The notes: a model not told the origin generated them from the letters alone. A stretch of DNA of 11,292 bases from Crocinitomicaceae bacterium (GCA_015662935.1 DQTF01000026.1:1-11292); one strand, 5' to 3'. Shown: positions 1 to 7,631, counted from the stretch's first letter. Translations and numbers: made by a program.

Positions 1-1
1 A

Positions 2-511
2 CCCACTATTCAACTTCATTTTGAATTGAATGATACAAATACTCCAGAACTATTTCTGAACAACACAAATGTTGAAAATGAAATACGTACACCTTTTGTT
101 TCTACTTTTGTATCTCAAATTGCACGCATCAAAGAAGTTCGAACTAAATTAGTCGAAGAGCAACGAAAAATGGGAGAAAAAGGTGGAGTAATTATGGATG
201 GCAGAGATATTGGAACGGTTGTGTTCCCGAATGCTGAATTAAAATTATTCATTACTGCCAATATTGATATTAGAACAGAAAGACGTTATCAAGAGCTGAT
301 AAGTAAAGGGATGGATACAACAAAAGAAGCGGTTGAAAATAATTTAACTCAACGCGACTTTATCGATAGTAACAGAGAAGAAAGCCCTTTAAAACAAGCT
401 AAAGATGCAATTCTGATTGATAATTCTAAGCTAACAAGAGAAGAACAATTAAGCCTCGCTCTCTCCTATTTTCAAAAAGCAACTAGTTCGCAAAAACTTT
501 TCACACTGTAA
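2..511 (+). CDS. cmk: Cytidylate kinase, C-terminal part (5' end outside window)
   Basis: Cytidylate kinase phosphorylates CMP and dCMP with ATP in the cytoplasm, feeding pyrimidine nucleotide synthesis. The reading frame is open from base 2 to the TAA at 509-511, giving 169 visible residues. The family is usually about 220-230 residues, so roughly 60 N-terminal residues, including the P-loop, lie to the left. Visible hallmarks are the ENEIRTP segment typical of the CMP-binding insert, the DGRDIGT motif encoded at 197-217, the LKLFITA strand after it, and the TERRYQEL LID region. The C-terminal DSNREESPLKQAKDAILID segment (about 123-141) matches the family's conserved end. The in-frame TTG at 26 is not the start, because homologous sequence (IQLHFEL) continues upstream of it. 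The gene ends 2 bases before the stop codon of the convergent gene at 514, with no room for a terminator between them. Confidence 0.93.
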   Translation, partial: PTIQLHFELNDTNTPELFLNNTNVENEIRTPFVSTFVSQIARIKEVRTKLVEEQRKMGEKGGVIMDGRDIGTVVFPNAELKLFITANIDIRTERRYQELISKGMDTTKEAVENNLTQRDFIDSNREESPLKQAKDAILIDNSKLTREEQLSLALSYFQKATSSQKLFTL

Positions 512-513
512 CA

Positions 514-699
514 TTAATTTTTGCACATCTCTTCTGGCTGAGCACCACACAAACCACAAGCAGCACCTTCTTCTTGTAATACTGGATTATTACTGGCACA
601 AGTTCCTGCAAACTTTCCATCTTTCTTTGCCCATATTTTGATTGCAATTCCTGCAAAGGCTAACGCCAATAAACCGATTGAAATAAGTACTAATTTCAT
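514..699 (-). CDS. Small Cys-rich single-pass membrane protein (61 aa)
   Basis: This is a 61-residue protein of unknown function. Residues 3-22 form one hydrophobic segment (LVLISIGLLALAFAGIAIKI), followed by a basic stretch (WAKKDGK) and a short polar tail with four cysteines (C34, C48, C51, C59), two of them in a CGLC motif. I recall very similar short 'membrane or secreted protein' entries in many Flavobacteriia, which argues that this is a real conserved gene. The CxxC could bind a metal or take part in redox chemistry; that is inference. The segment could be an uncleaved anchor, since no clear signal peptidase site follows. The gene starts 23 bases after the stop codon of the DUF2807 gene on the same strand, so it is probably the last gene of that operon. 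No Shine-Dalgarno sequence is seen. Confidence 0.75.
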   Translation of the reverse strand: MKLVLISIGLLALAFAGIAIKIWAKKDGKFAGTCASNNPVLQEEGAACGLCGAQPEEMCKN

Positions 700-722
700 G
701 CTGTATAATTTATATAAAACTA

Positions 723-1457
723 CTAATTCTTATTGAATAGATCACCATTACCGTACTTATTAAATTCAAGTACTGTTGGAGTTCCAATATACCAAATATC
801 ACCATTTTGATGGGTTTGCCCACGAAACTGGCAATTAGATGCGTTCACTTTTAATAATTCTGAAGAATTAGAAATAACATGCAAAGAATCACTTACATTC
901 ATTTGATAAGTACTTCCATAACCATTGCTTTGAGCGTTTACTCTTAAATAATTCACATTTCCACTCGCAACAAAATTTCCCCAACCATGCGAAACGTCAA
1001 TATTTAATGAAATTGCATTTAAGTTCAGGTTAAATTCTCCAGCTCCATCTCTTATAGCAAGAGTGAAATAATCAGACTGCAATTGGTTTCGGCAAGTTAC
1101 TTTCTCTGTTCCTTCAAATTCAATATTGATGAGTTTTTTGAAATGAATAACAGCAGTTACTTTCTTATCATAAGACCTCAAAAAATTACACTTATTATTA
1201 TTTCTGACAGACAACTTACCACTTTCAACATCTGTTTCAATGAAGTTGAGTAAGTTTTTTCCGCCAATCAACACTACTTTATTTACCGTATCTTGAACCA
1301 ACTCGTATTTCAAATGAGGCCCCATATACACCTTTTCAAAATTAGAAAGGTTTAGTTTTTTTGTAATGAATCCTCCGTTTGCTTTAAAACAAGAACGGTC
1401 TTCCGATTTCTTACAAGAAAGAATGACCAACATCGATATGATTACAAAATACTTCAT
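723..1457 (-). CDS. DUF2807 (GIN-head) lipoprotein
   Basis: This is a predicted 244-residue lipoprotein of unknown function. A short hydrophobic leader ends in a lipobox-like VILSC with the acylated cysteine at 15, followed by KKSED, so the protein should be anchored in the periplasm or outer membrane. The rest is rich in short beta strands and Asn/Gly turns. It fits the DUF2807 'auto-transporter adhesin head GIN' fold, a right-handed beta-helix-like domain. The typical opening (N-F-E-K-V near 39-43), the repeated strands at 100-210, and the C-terminal NGDIWYIGTPTVLEF segment (218-232) support the call. Additional cysteines are at 23, 90, 122 and 209. The start codon overlaps the stop of the PagL-like gene as ATGA (1454-1457), so translation is probably coupled. 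DUF2807 proteins are common in Bacteroidota, but their role is not established. Confidence 0.8.
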   Translation of the reverse strand: MKYFVIISMLVILSCKKSEDRSCFKANGGFITKKLNLSNFEKVYMGPHLKYELVQDTVNKVVLIGGKNLLNFIETDVESGKLSVRNNNKCNFLRSYDKKVTAVIHFKKLINIEFEGTEKVTCRNQLQSDYFTLAIRDGAGEFNLNLNAISLNIDVSHGWGNFVASGNVNYLRVNAQSNGYGSTYQMNVSDSLHVISNSSELLKVNASNCQFRGQTHQNGDIWYIGTPTVLEFNKYGNGDLFNKN

Positions 1458-2515
1458 CGCTTAAATGTATATGCTATTCCAAATTCAGTATAATCCGCCC
1501 TTGCCCAATGAGACTTTAGCACTAAATTCAAATTTATTCCATTCTTTAATACATACCTCATCCCTACTCGATGATAAAAAGCATCCTCTGGCTGGTATTT
1601 ATCTTTAATGTAAACGCCCATTCCGGTAATCAAATGTAATCGATCAAACGGAAGAATAAAACCAACAAAAGTACCAATTTGCACTATTTCCAATTGCGTT
1701 TTTTCGACATCAGCATGGTAAATTTTAATTATTTGCTTTGAAATAAAGTCTACGGAAACTTCCATACCTGCTTTTGGACCAAAAAACCTTCTTCCCATTA
1801 GATTTAAACCAAATACTGGATATTTTCGCCCTCCAGTTGGGAAAACTTCTTTGACCGATAAAACCCCAAGCACTCCAAATTCCCAATATTTATTTGTTCT
1901 ACGTTCTATCTGGATTGTATCCTTATTCTCATGAATTCGATAACCGTATCCTGCACTAATGAAAGGCATGTTAATTCCTAAGTTTGGAACTTTAACGGCA
2001 GAGTTAGAAAAATGAGAAGCATCAATTCCAAGTGTGTAACTGTGATTCCCAAAAGTAAAACGGTTATCAATTCCCATCGTAATTCTTGCATTCAAATGAG
2101 TACTAACAGCCACATTCAAAATGTTTGTTTCGGAATTATACACTTTATTGGTATAACCTAAACCCGCACCAATTTTAGCAGAAAAGCAATAATGTTTTCT
2201 TTTTACCAAAGGTAAATTTAACGATCCGAAAAAACCTCCGTAACTTCCTAACACTTCTCTATTTCCAACTGTTGAGAAAAATGCGGTTAAACTAATGGTA
2301 GGATAATTATATGCAGTATGCCAATTTTTCTTCCCTTTCGTTTGTAGCAAAACACTCAATTCTCCACCGACTGCATGCTCTTTTGCCAAATGGCCCATAA
2401 TACTGCTGTGCGCAGCTAAAAAACCAAGTTTTGCCCTTCCGTCAATCCAGATGTCATTCTCTGTTTGAGAATGTGCAGCAAATACACCAAATATGAAGAA
2501 TAAGATTAATTTCAC
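1454..2515 (-). CDS. PagL-like acyloxyacyl hydrolase (lipid A deacylase candidate), outer-membrane beta-barrel
   Basis: This is a predicted outer-membrane esterase related to PagL, which removes the 3-O-linked acyl chain of lipid A. A signal peptide (residues 1 to about 16, KLILFFIFGVFAAHSQ) precedes a long beta-rich protein of 353 residues, about twice the size of Pseudomonas PagL, as in other Bacteroidota relatives. The PagL motif region is at 168-182 and begins HFSNSAVKVPN. H168, S170 and N171 match the PagL His-Ser-Asn signature, but the third triad position (Glu, 14 residues after the His in PagL) is N182. The C-terminal part (335-353, SHWARADYTEFGIAY then TFKR) resembles the ending of Bacteroidota acyloxyacyl hydrolases. 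The start is GTG at 2515-2513; no ATG gives a better signal peptide. It heads an operon with the DUF2807 lipoprotein. Activity and substrate are inferred. Confidence 0.75.
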   Translation of the reverse strand: MKLILFFIFGVFAAHSQTENDIWIDGRAKLGFLAAHSSIMGHLAKEHAVGGELSVLLQTKGKKNWHTAYNYPTISLTAFFSTVGNREVLGSYGGFFGSLNLPLVKRKHYCFSAKIGAGLGYTNKVYNSETNILNVAVSTHLNARITMGIDNRFTFGNHSYTLGIDASHFSNSAVKVPNLGINMPFISAGYGYRIHENKDTIQIERRTNKYWEFGVLGVLSVKEVFPTGGRKYPVFGLNLMGRRFFGPKAGMEVSVDFISKQIIKIYHADVEKTQLEIVQIGTFVGFILPFDRLHLITGMGVYIKDKYQPEDAFYHRVGMRYVLKNGINLNLVLKSHWARADYTEFGIAYTFKR

Positions 2516-2520
2516 GAATG

Positions 2521-2528
2521 CAAATTTA
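2521..2528 (-). promoter_or_regulatory. Possible -7 box of the PagL-like operon
   Basis: On the minus strand this reads TAAATTTG, a perfect match to the Bacteroidota -7 consensus TAnnTTTG, inside the 62-base divergent gap between the PagL-like gene and mazG. No TTG lies at the expected distance of about 19 bases upstream. The box is only 5 bases from the GTG start, which would imply a leaderless or nearly leaderless mRNA. In such AT-rich DNA it may be chance. For mazG the best plus-strand match is TAATTTTA at 2558-2565, one mismatch to the consensus, also without a -33 TTG. Confidence 0.25.
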
Positions 2529-2577
2529 ATAAAAGCAGTCGGAAAAGAGAGAATTATTAATTTTACAAAAAAAACTT

Positions 2578-3366
2578 ATGGACAAACGATTAATTGCATT
2601 TCAGAGATTATTGGACATCATGGATGATTTACGTGAAAAATGTCCATGGGATAAAAAACAAACCTTAGCATCTTTAAGGCATTTGACAATCGAAGAAACC
2701 TATGAATTAGCTGATGCGATAATCGATAATGATCTAAAAAGCTTAGAAGGGGAAATTGGTGACCTCTTTCTTCACATGGTTTTTTATTGCAAAATTGGTG
2801 AAGAAAAAAATGCATTTGATGTAACTTCTGTCCTCAATGCTATTTGCGACAAATTGGTTTATAGACATCCTCACATTTACAGTGACACGGTAGCTGAAAC
2901 GGAAGAAGAAGTCAAAACAAATTGGGAAAAACTAAAATTAAAAGAAGGAAGGAAGTCTGTCTTGGAGGGGGTTCCAAAATCACTCCCGTCACTTGTGAAG
3001 GCAGCTAGAATTCAAGAAAAAGTAAAAGGAATTGGCTTTGAATGGGACAATAGAAAAGATGTCTTCGATAAAGTAAAAGAAGAAATTGCTGAATTAGAAG
3101 AAGAAATCAACTTGGGAATATCACAAGAAAGAATGGAAGAAGAATTTGGAGATGTCCTGTTCTCATTGATTAATTATGCTCGTTTTATAAATGTAAATCC
3201 TGAAAATGCATTGTCCAAAACAAATTCAAAATTTATCAAACGCTTTTCTCTAATGGAAGAATTAATGGCTAAAGAACAAGTCGATATCACAGAGTCAGAT
3301 CTTGAAGTGATGGATAAATATTGGGAGAAGGCGAAAATGCAAATTAGAAACCAAAACAACCAATAA
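2578..3366 (+). CDS. mazG: Nucleoside triphosphate pyrophosphohydrolase MazG
   Basis: MazG hydrolyses NTPs and dNTPs to NMP plus pyrophosphate in the cytoplasm, removing damaged or surplus nucleotides; in E. coli it also lowers ppGpp after starvation. At 262 residues the protein has the full two-domain length of E. coli MazG (263). The N-terminal repeat shows the CPWDKKQT motif (22-29), metal ligands in IEETYEL (38-44) and GEIGDLF (58-64). The C-terminal repeat has VKEEIAELEEE (166-176) and EEEFGDVLFSLINYAR (187-202). Both E-E-x-x-E plus E-x-x-D sets are present, so both domains look intact. The conserved linker with YRHPHIY (95-101) is also there. The ATG follows an A-rich stretch with no Shine-Dalgarno sequence, usual for this phylum. 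It is divergent from the PagL-like operon and stands 99 bases before the TonB-dependent receptor gene. Confidence 0.96.
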   Translation: MDKRLIAFQRLLDIMDDLREKCPWDKKQTLASLRHLTIEETYELADAIIDNDLKSLEGEIGDLFLHMVFYCKIGEEKNAFDVTSVLNAICDKLVYRHPHIYSDTVAETEEEVKTNWEKLKLKEGRKSVLEGVPKSLPSLVKAARIQEKVKGIGFEWDNRKDVFDKVKEEIAELEEEINLGISQERMEEEFGDVLFSLINYARFINVNPENALSKTNSKFIKRFSLMEELMAKEQVDITESDLEVMDKYWEKAKMQIRNQNNQ

Positions 3367-3405
3367 CTCAGTCATCAATACGCTTTAAGCAGTTTCTAAA
3401 AAAAA

Positions 3406-3441
3406 TGCCGTTTAAATAAGATGAAAGCATTATCTTCGGCA
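3406..3441. repeat. Interrupted inverted repeat overlapping the receptor promoter
   Basis: The left arms TGCCG (3406-3410) and AAGAT (3418-3422) pair with the right arms ATCTT (3432-3436) and CGGCA (3437-3441). This gives two 5-bp helices with a 7-base bulge (TTTAAAT) on the left side and a 9-base loop. It lies in the 99-base gap between mazG and the TonB-dependent receptor and covers the candidate -7 box. It lacks a T-tract, so it is not a normal terminator. It could be a regulator-binding site or chance. Confidence 0.3.
3411..3438 (+). promoter_or_regulatory. Candidate promoter of the TonB-dependent receptor gene
   Basis: TATCTTCG at 3431-3438 differs from the Bacteroidota -7 consensus TAnnTTTG by one base. 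A weak -33 element (TTT instead of TTG, 3411-3413) lies 17 bases upstream. Transcription would begin near 3444, leaving a leader of about 20 bases before the ATG at 3466, a normal length for the phylum. Confidence 0.4.
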
Positions 3442-3465
3442 CATAAATTACTAGAATAAAATTAT

Positions 3466-5817
3466 ATGAAACTCATACTCGGATTATTTTTCACACTTTT
3501 CTTCTTGCAAACATCTTATTCTCAAAATTTTACAATTAGAGGTTTTGTTTATGATAAATCAAACGGTGAACCAATGCCTTTTGAAAAAGTAAGGTTATTG
3601 TCTTCTGACAGCACAGTTCTCACAGGTGCAGTTACCGATGTAAATGGATATTACTCCATCTCAAAAATTAACAAAGGAGGATACATCTTAAAACTTTCAA
3701 ATGCCCTTTACAATACTATCACAGAGAATGTTTCTGTCACAAAAGCAGAAGGAATAACAACTGTTAAATTCACGTTAGAAAAAAAGAAAAGTATCCTTGA
3801 CATTGATGAAATGCAAGTAAGTGCTGATTCTAAAAGAAAAAACACACAGGTATTGATTTCTGAAATTCGGTTAGACAAAAAAGGACTAGAAAGAATACCA
3901 AGTGTTGGTGGTGAGAATGATATTGTTGGTGCATTTAGTGTCACTCCTGGTGTTATTACTACTGGAGATCAAGGTGGACAACTCTATGTTCGTGGAGGAA
4001 CTCCCATCCAAAATAAAATATTACTAGATGGAATGACTATCTACACTCCTTTTCACTCCATTGGTTTCTTTTCTATTTTTGAAACTGAATTGATTCAAAA
4101 TACAAGTATTTTTACAGGAGGATTTGATGCTAAATATGGCGGGAGAATTTCTTCTATTATGGATATCACATACCGAGATGGAAATAGAAAAGAGTTCGGA
4201 GGAAAAGTTTCTGCATCTCCTTTTATGGCTAAAGCTGTACTTGAAGGACCTTTCTCTAAACCAAAAGACGGGAAATTTAGTTCTGCATCCTATATTTTTT
4301 CTGCAAAAAAGAGTTTGCTAGAATACACTTCCAAACCTTTGTACAAAAGAATCAATGATGGAGGCGGTCTTCCATTTAGTTTCTTAGACCTTTACGGTAA
4401 AGTAACTTTTAAGAGTGAAGGAGGCTCAAAATTTGCTGCATTTGGTTTCCACAACAGAGATCAAGTAAATTATTCTATCGCGGATATTGATTGGAAACAA
4501 AGTGGTGGTGGAATTAACTTCTTACTCGTACCAAGTAGTTCTCCAATCTTTATCAAAGGTCATGTGAACGGTAGTAAATTCACAACTGGCTTTAACGAAT
4601 TGGTTTCAGCAAATGATACAATTTCAAGAACAAGCACAATTGGTGGTTTTGATTTAGGTTTTGATTTCATCTACTTTCTTAAGAATGAGGCAGAATTTGA
4701 TTACGGAATCAATTTAAGTGGATTTAACACGGAATACTTAACCTTCAACGAACTGAAGCAGAGAATCGAATCGAATAGTTTTACAACAGAAATTGGAATA
4801 TATTTCAGTTACAAGCATGTAACTCCTAGATGGGTAATTCAACCAAGTTTTAGAGCGCAAGTCTATGCTTCTATCGGAACGATTTCCCCTGAACCAAGAT
4901 TAGGCTTTAAATTTAATGCAACCGAAAAATTGCGTTTTAAAGCTTCTGGTGGTAGATTTTCACAGAACTTTACCTCTGCATCATCAGACAAGGACGTTGT
5001 CAACTTATTCAATGGCCTTTTAACAGCACCAACAGACGTGCAGTCAACTTTCGTTTCTTTGTACCAAAATGAAAAGACACCTAAAAATGGATTGCAATAT
5101 GCATGGCATTTAATCGGTGGTTTTGAATACGATTTAACTAAAAAATTATCTCTTAACTTAGAGGGGTATTATAAGTACTTCTCACAATTGAGTAACATCA
5201 ATCAAAATAAATTGTACCCAGATGTTAATGAGTTTTCAGATGTGGATGACGTATTCAAAAAGGATTTTATCATTGAGAATGGAGAATCATACGGAGTTGA
5301 CCTTTTATTAAAGTATTCAGGTAACCGTTTATTCTTATGGGGAGTTTATTCTTATGGTCACTCTATAAGATGGGATGGAGATACTACTTACTTCCCTGTT
5401 TTTGATAGAAGACACAATATCAACTTAGTTGGAACATACCTATTTGGTAAGAAAAAAGATCTTGAGGTGAGTATTCGTTGGAATTTTGGTTCAGGATTAC
5501 CTTTTACACCAACAGCAGGCTTCTTCGAAAATCAAACATTCAACGGAAGTGTAACAACAGACTACACCACAACAAACTCCAATAATGTATCAACAATCTT
5601 AGGAACATATAACAGTGAGCGTTTACCAACTTATCATCGATTGGATATTACTGTTAAGAAGAAGTTTGTATTTAAAAATAAAAATTATTTGGAGTTAGTT
5701 GCATCTGTCACCAACCTCTACGATAGAAAAAATATTTTCTATGTAAACAGAGTGACAAGTGAGAAAATTTATCAATTTCCAATTCTTCCTAGTTTTGGTT
5801 TGAGTTTCAAATTTTAA
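3466..5817 (+). CDS. TonB-dependent outer-membrane receptor with CarboxypepD-regulatory-like domain
   Basis: This is a predicted outer-membrane active transporter energised by TonB-ExbBD; the substrate is unknown. The protein is 783 residues. It has a signal peptide (1 to about 19, ending TSYS before Q20), a carboxypeptidase-regulatory-like beta-sandwich (about 22-105, starting with the typical IRGFVYDKSNGEPMPF), and a TonB-box-like segment (LDIDEMQVSA, 111-120). The plug domain (about 125-235) has the conserved LYVRGGTPIQNKILLDGM (173-190) and GGFDAKYGGRISS (218-230). A beta-barrel follows to the C-terminus, closing with the aromatic ending FKF expected for outer-membrane barrels. It is shorter than SusC proteins (about 1000), and no SusD partner lies next to it, so it fits the single-gene receptors for metals, peptides or small ligands rather than a glycan-utilisation pair. 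It has its own candidate promoter and a strong terminator, so it is probably monocistronic. Confidence 0.93.
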   Translation: MKLILGLFFTLFFLQTSYSQNFTIRGFVYDKSNGEPMPFEKVRLLSSDSTVLTGAVTDVNGYYSISKINKGGYILKLSNALYNTITENVSVTKAEGITTVKFTLEKKKSILDIDEMQVSADSKRKNTQVLISEIRLDKKGLERIPSVGGENDIVGAFSVTPGVITTGDQGGQLYVRGGTPIQNKILLDGMTIYTPFHSIGFFSIFETELIQNTSIFTGGFDAKYGGRISSIMDITYRDGNRKEFGGKVSASPFMAKAVLEGPFSKPKDGKFSSASYIFSAKKSLLEYTSKPLYKRINDGGGLPFSFLDLYGKVTFKSEGGSKFAAFGFHNRDQVNYSIADIDWKQSGGGINFLLVPSSSPIFIKGHVNGSKFTTGFNELVSANDTISRTSTIGGFDLGFDFIYFLKNEAEFDYGINLSGFNTEYLTFNELKQRIESNSFTTEIGIYFSYKHVTPRWVIQPSFRAQVYASIGTISPEPRLGFKFNATEKLRFKASGGRFSQNFTSASSDKDVVNLFNGLLTAPTDVQSTFVSLYQNEKTPKNGLQYAWHLIGGFEYDLTKKLSLNLEGYYKYFSQLSNINQNKLYPDVNEFSDVDDVFKKDFIIENGESYGVDLLLKYSGNRLFLWGVYSYGHSIRWDGDTTYFPVFDRRHNINLVGTYLFGKKKDLEVSIRWNFGSGLPFTPTAGFFENQTFNGSVTTDYTTTNSNNVSTILGTYNSERLPTYHRLDITVKKKFVFKNKNYLELVASVTNLYDRKNIFYVNRVTSEKIYQFPILPSFGLSFKF

Positions 5818-5832
5818 TATAATTATTAGAAT

Positions 5833-5866
5833 AAAAAAAGGGTTGATAGAAATCAACCCTTTTTTT
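5833..5866. terminator. Perfect bidirectional rho-independent terminator
   Basis: A 15-bp perfect inverted repeat (A7-GGGTTGAT at 5833-5847 and ATCAACCC-T7 at 5852-5866) encloses a 4-base AGAA loop. Read on either strand, the GC-containing stem is followed by seven Ts. It lies 16 bases after the receptor stop codon and 16 bases after the stop codon of the convergent M61 peptidase gene, so it should end both transcripts. Confidence 0.93.
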
Positions 5867-5881
5867 ATATTATTACATATT

Positions 5882-7591
5882 TTACTTCTTCCAACTATTA
5901 TAAGCATTATTCTGATCTCTCGTAGGCTTATCTATTTTAGAAATAGAATAGGTCATATAAAAATTTCTGTTTACTTCAGGAAACGTCAAACTAATCATTC
6001 TCCCTTCTCTCAAAACAGTTACAGTTTTCGTGTCATCATCAAAGTAGTTCAACCACTTGTTTAACGCTCCACTGCAAGGAAAATCATTCACAGCAATAAT
6101 TTCATCTCCTATTGTTAACCTGGCTAAATCTGCTGGACCAGAAGGATAAAGTGCCGTTACAACCTCATTACTTCCTTTCTTTTGTGTTTTAAACCCTAAA
6201 CGACCTTCATTGTACTTATTTGAAGGTTTGTGAATTAATTCTAGACCTAACACATCTAACGCTTCCGTAATAATCAGCTCATAGGCTTTTGTACCGTTGA
6301 AATAATCATCAAAAAATATTTGATATGATTCTCCTGAAATAGACTCAATCAAGGATTGATAATCATTTTCAGACACTCCTTTATTCTTCAATCCAAAATT
6401 GAAAAATAAACGTTTCATAACCTCATCAATGCCGTATTTATTATCTGTAGCTTTTCTTAATTGTACATCAATCACAAATGTCAATAAGCAACCTTCCGTA
6501 TAAATAGAAACTTTTCTTGAAGGCGCTCCAACTGAATAACCATCCAACCAAGTATCAAAAGATGATTCAGCAACAGAATAATTAAATCGACCAAAATTAT
6601 CAAAGTGACGTTGCAATTGACTTGTTAACTCCTTTAAATAATCTTCCTCAGAAAAGAAGCCACTTTTAAGTAAAAACAAGTCTCCTTGATAGGTGGTGAT
6701 TCCCTCACATATATAGCCGAGTTTGGAATAGTTCTCCTTTGAGAAATCATAAGGATACATTTCAATCGGTCGAATTGCTTTCACATTCCACGTATGATAC
6801 AACTCGTGAGAGCTCACTCCCATTAACTCTTTGTAAAGGCTACCGAAAATATCATAAGATGGACCTAAAGAAATAACCGTTGATTTTTGATGCTCCACAC
6901 CATGATATGCTTTATATGGAAGAATTTGATTCAAGAAATGATATTCTTTCACTGGAAATTCTGTAAATCGTTCAATTTGTTTATCCGTAAACGCCTTGAA
7001 ATCTTTAATTATTCTTGGCCAATCAGGCTTAACCTCTCCATTGAACCAAATATGAAATATAGTTCCATTGGATTCATATTCTCCATGTTGCAATTTCGAA
7101 GATGCAATAAATGGTGAATCCAAAAGCTCATCAAAATTGGCAACTTTAAAATCTTCTCCTACTTTCTCCATAGAAGTTGCAACCTCCCAGTAAGCAGGTA
7201 CATTAAGCTTTACTGAAACCTCATTGTTAAATGACTCTTCGGTGTAAACACAACAATTAACAGGATTAACATACAACTGTTCTTCATCCAAAAATGTAGA
7301 ACCTGCATTAATGATATTGGCATAGAATGAATATTCTACTAAGATAGAATCCGTTGCTGACGTATCAATTTTCCAACTATCTTTCGTTTGCTTTTCTGCA
7401 GCTACAAGCCTTCCCTCTGAATTGCACACCTTAAAGTCACGAACATACTTAGCGAAATTTGCCAGTTCATAACGACCAGGTCGCCACGCTGGAAGTTGCA
7501 CAATCGTTTCGTCAGTAGAGGTTTTAAACTCTGCTGTGATTTTAATGTACTGTTGAGAATGATTTTCTGCGGAGAATGTAAATTTTGTCAT
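5882..7591 (-). CDS. M61 family peptidase with C-terminal PDZ domain
   Basis: This is a predicted zinc aminopeptidase of family M61; the characterised member prefers N-terminal glycine and alanine. The 569-residue protein starts with the M61 N-terminal beta domain (1 to about 160, including PAWRPGRYELANFAKYVRDF). The catalytic domain has GVEHQKS (231-237) and the zinc motif SSHELYHTWNVKAIRP (260-275, ligands H262 and H266, general base E263). E296 in CEGITTYQGDL is the likely third ligand. A PDZ domain lies at about 460-540 (GRLGF to SGPADLARLTIGDEIIAVND). No signal peptide is visible at this start, and the next gene ends 40 bases upstream, so the protein is predicted to be cytoplasmic unless exported in another way. 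It follows the ABC-F gene on the same strand, probably co-transcribed, although a hairpin lies in the gap. It ends at the shared terminator. Confidence 0.92.
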   Translation of the reverse strand: MTKFTFSAENHSQQYIKITAEFKTSTDETIVQLPAWRPGRYELANFAKYVRDFKVCNSEGRLVAAEKQTKDSWKIDTSATDSILVEYSFYANIINAGSTFLDEEQLYVNPVNCCVYTEESFNNEVSVKLNVPAYWEVATSMEKVGEDFKVANFDELLDSPFIASSKLQHGEYESNGTIFHIWFNGEVKPDWPRIIKDFKAFTDKQIERFTEFPVKEYHFLNQILPYKAYHGVEHQKSTVISLGPSYDIFGSLYKELMGVSSHELYHTWNVKAIRPIEMYPYDFSKENYSKLGYICEGITTYQGDLFLLKSGFFSEEDYLKELTSQLQRHFDNFGRFNYSVAESSFDTWLDGYSVGAPSRKVSIYTEGCLLTFVIDVQLRKATDNKYGIDEVMKRLFFNFGLKNKGVSENDYQSLIESISGESYQIFFDDYFNGTKAYELIITEALDVLGLELIHKPSNKYNEGRLGFKTQKKGSNEVVTALYPSGPADLARLTIGDEIIAVNDFPCSGALNKWLNYFDDDTKTVTVLREGRMISLTFPEVNRNFYMTYSISKIDKPTRDQNNAYNSWKK

Positions 7592-7596
7592 AGTTT

Positions 7597-7627
7597 AAGG
7601 AATTAAGTAGTCAGAGGTTAACTCCTT
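7597..7627 (-). other. Intercistronic hairpin between the ABC-F and M61 genes
   Basis: AAGGAATTAA (7597-7606) pairs with TTAACTCCTT (7618-7627) with one internal mismatch and an 11-base loop, filling most of the 40-base gap. On the minus strand no T-tract follows it, so it is not a standard terminator. An RNA processing or stabilising stem, or a weak attenuator, is possible. Confidence 0.35.
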
Positions 7628-7631
7628 ATTA

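Noticed and set aside
26..28. TTG as a start codon for the cmk frame
   Set aside because: Cytidylate-kinase-like sequence continues in frame up to base 2, so the true start lies outside the window.
2618..2815. Minus-strand open frame inside mazG
   Set aside because: It is antisense to a clearly conserved coding region and shows no domain or signal.
4124..4321. Plus-strand frame inside the TonB-dependent receptor gene
   Set aside because: It is an out-of-frame shadow of the plug and first barrel region, which is intact in the main frame.
3466..5817. SusC of a polysaccharide utilisation locus
   Set aside because: The protein is too short for SusC, and there is no SusD, glycoside hydrolase or sigma/anti-sigma pair nearby.
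5843..6064. Plus-strand open frame of 73 codons
   Set aside because: It begins inside the terminator hairpin and runs antisense through the M61 gene; the translation has no recognisable features.
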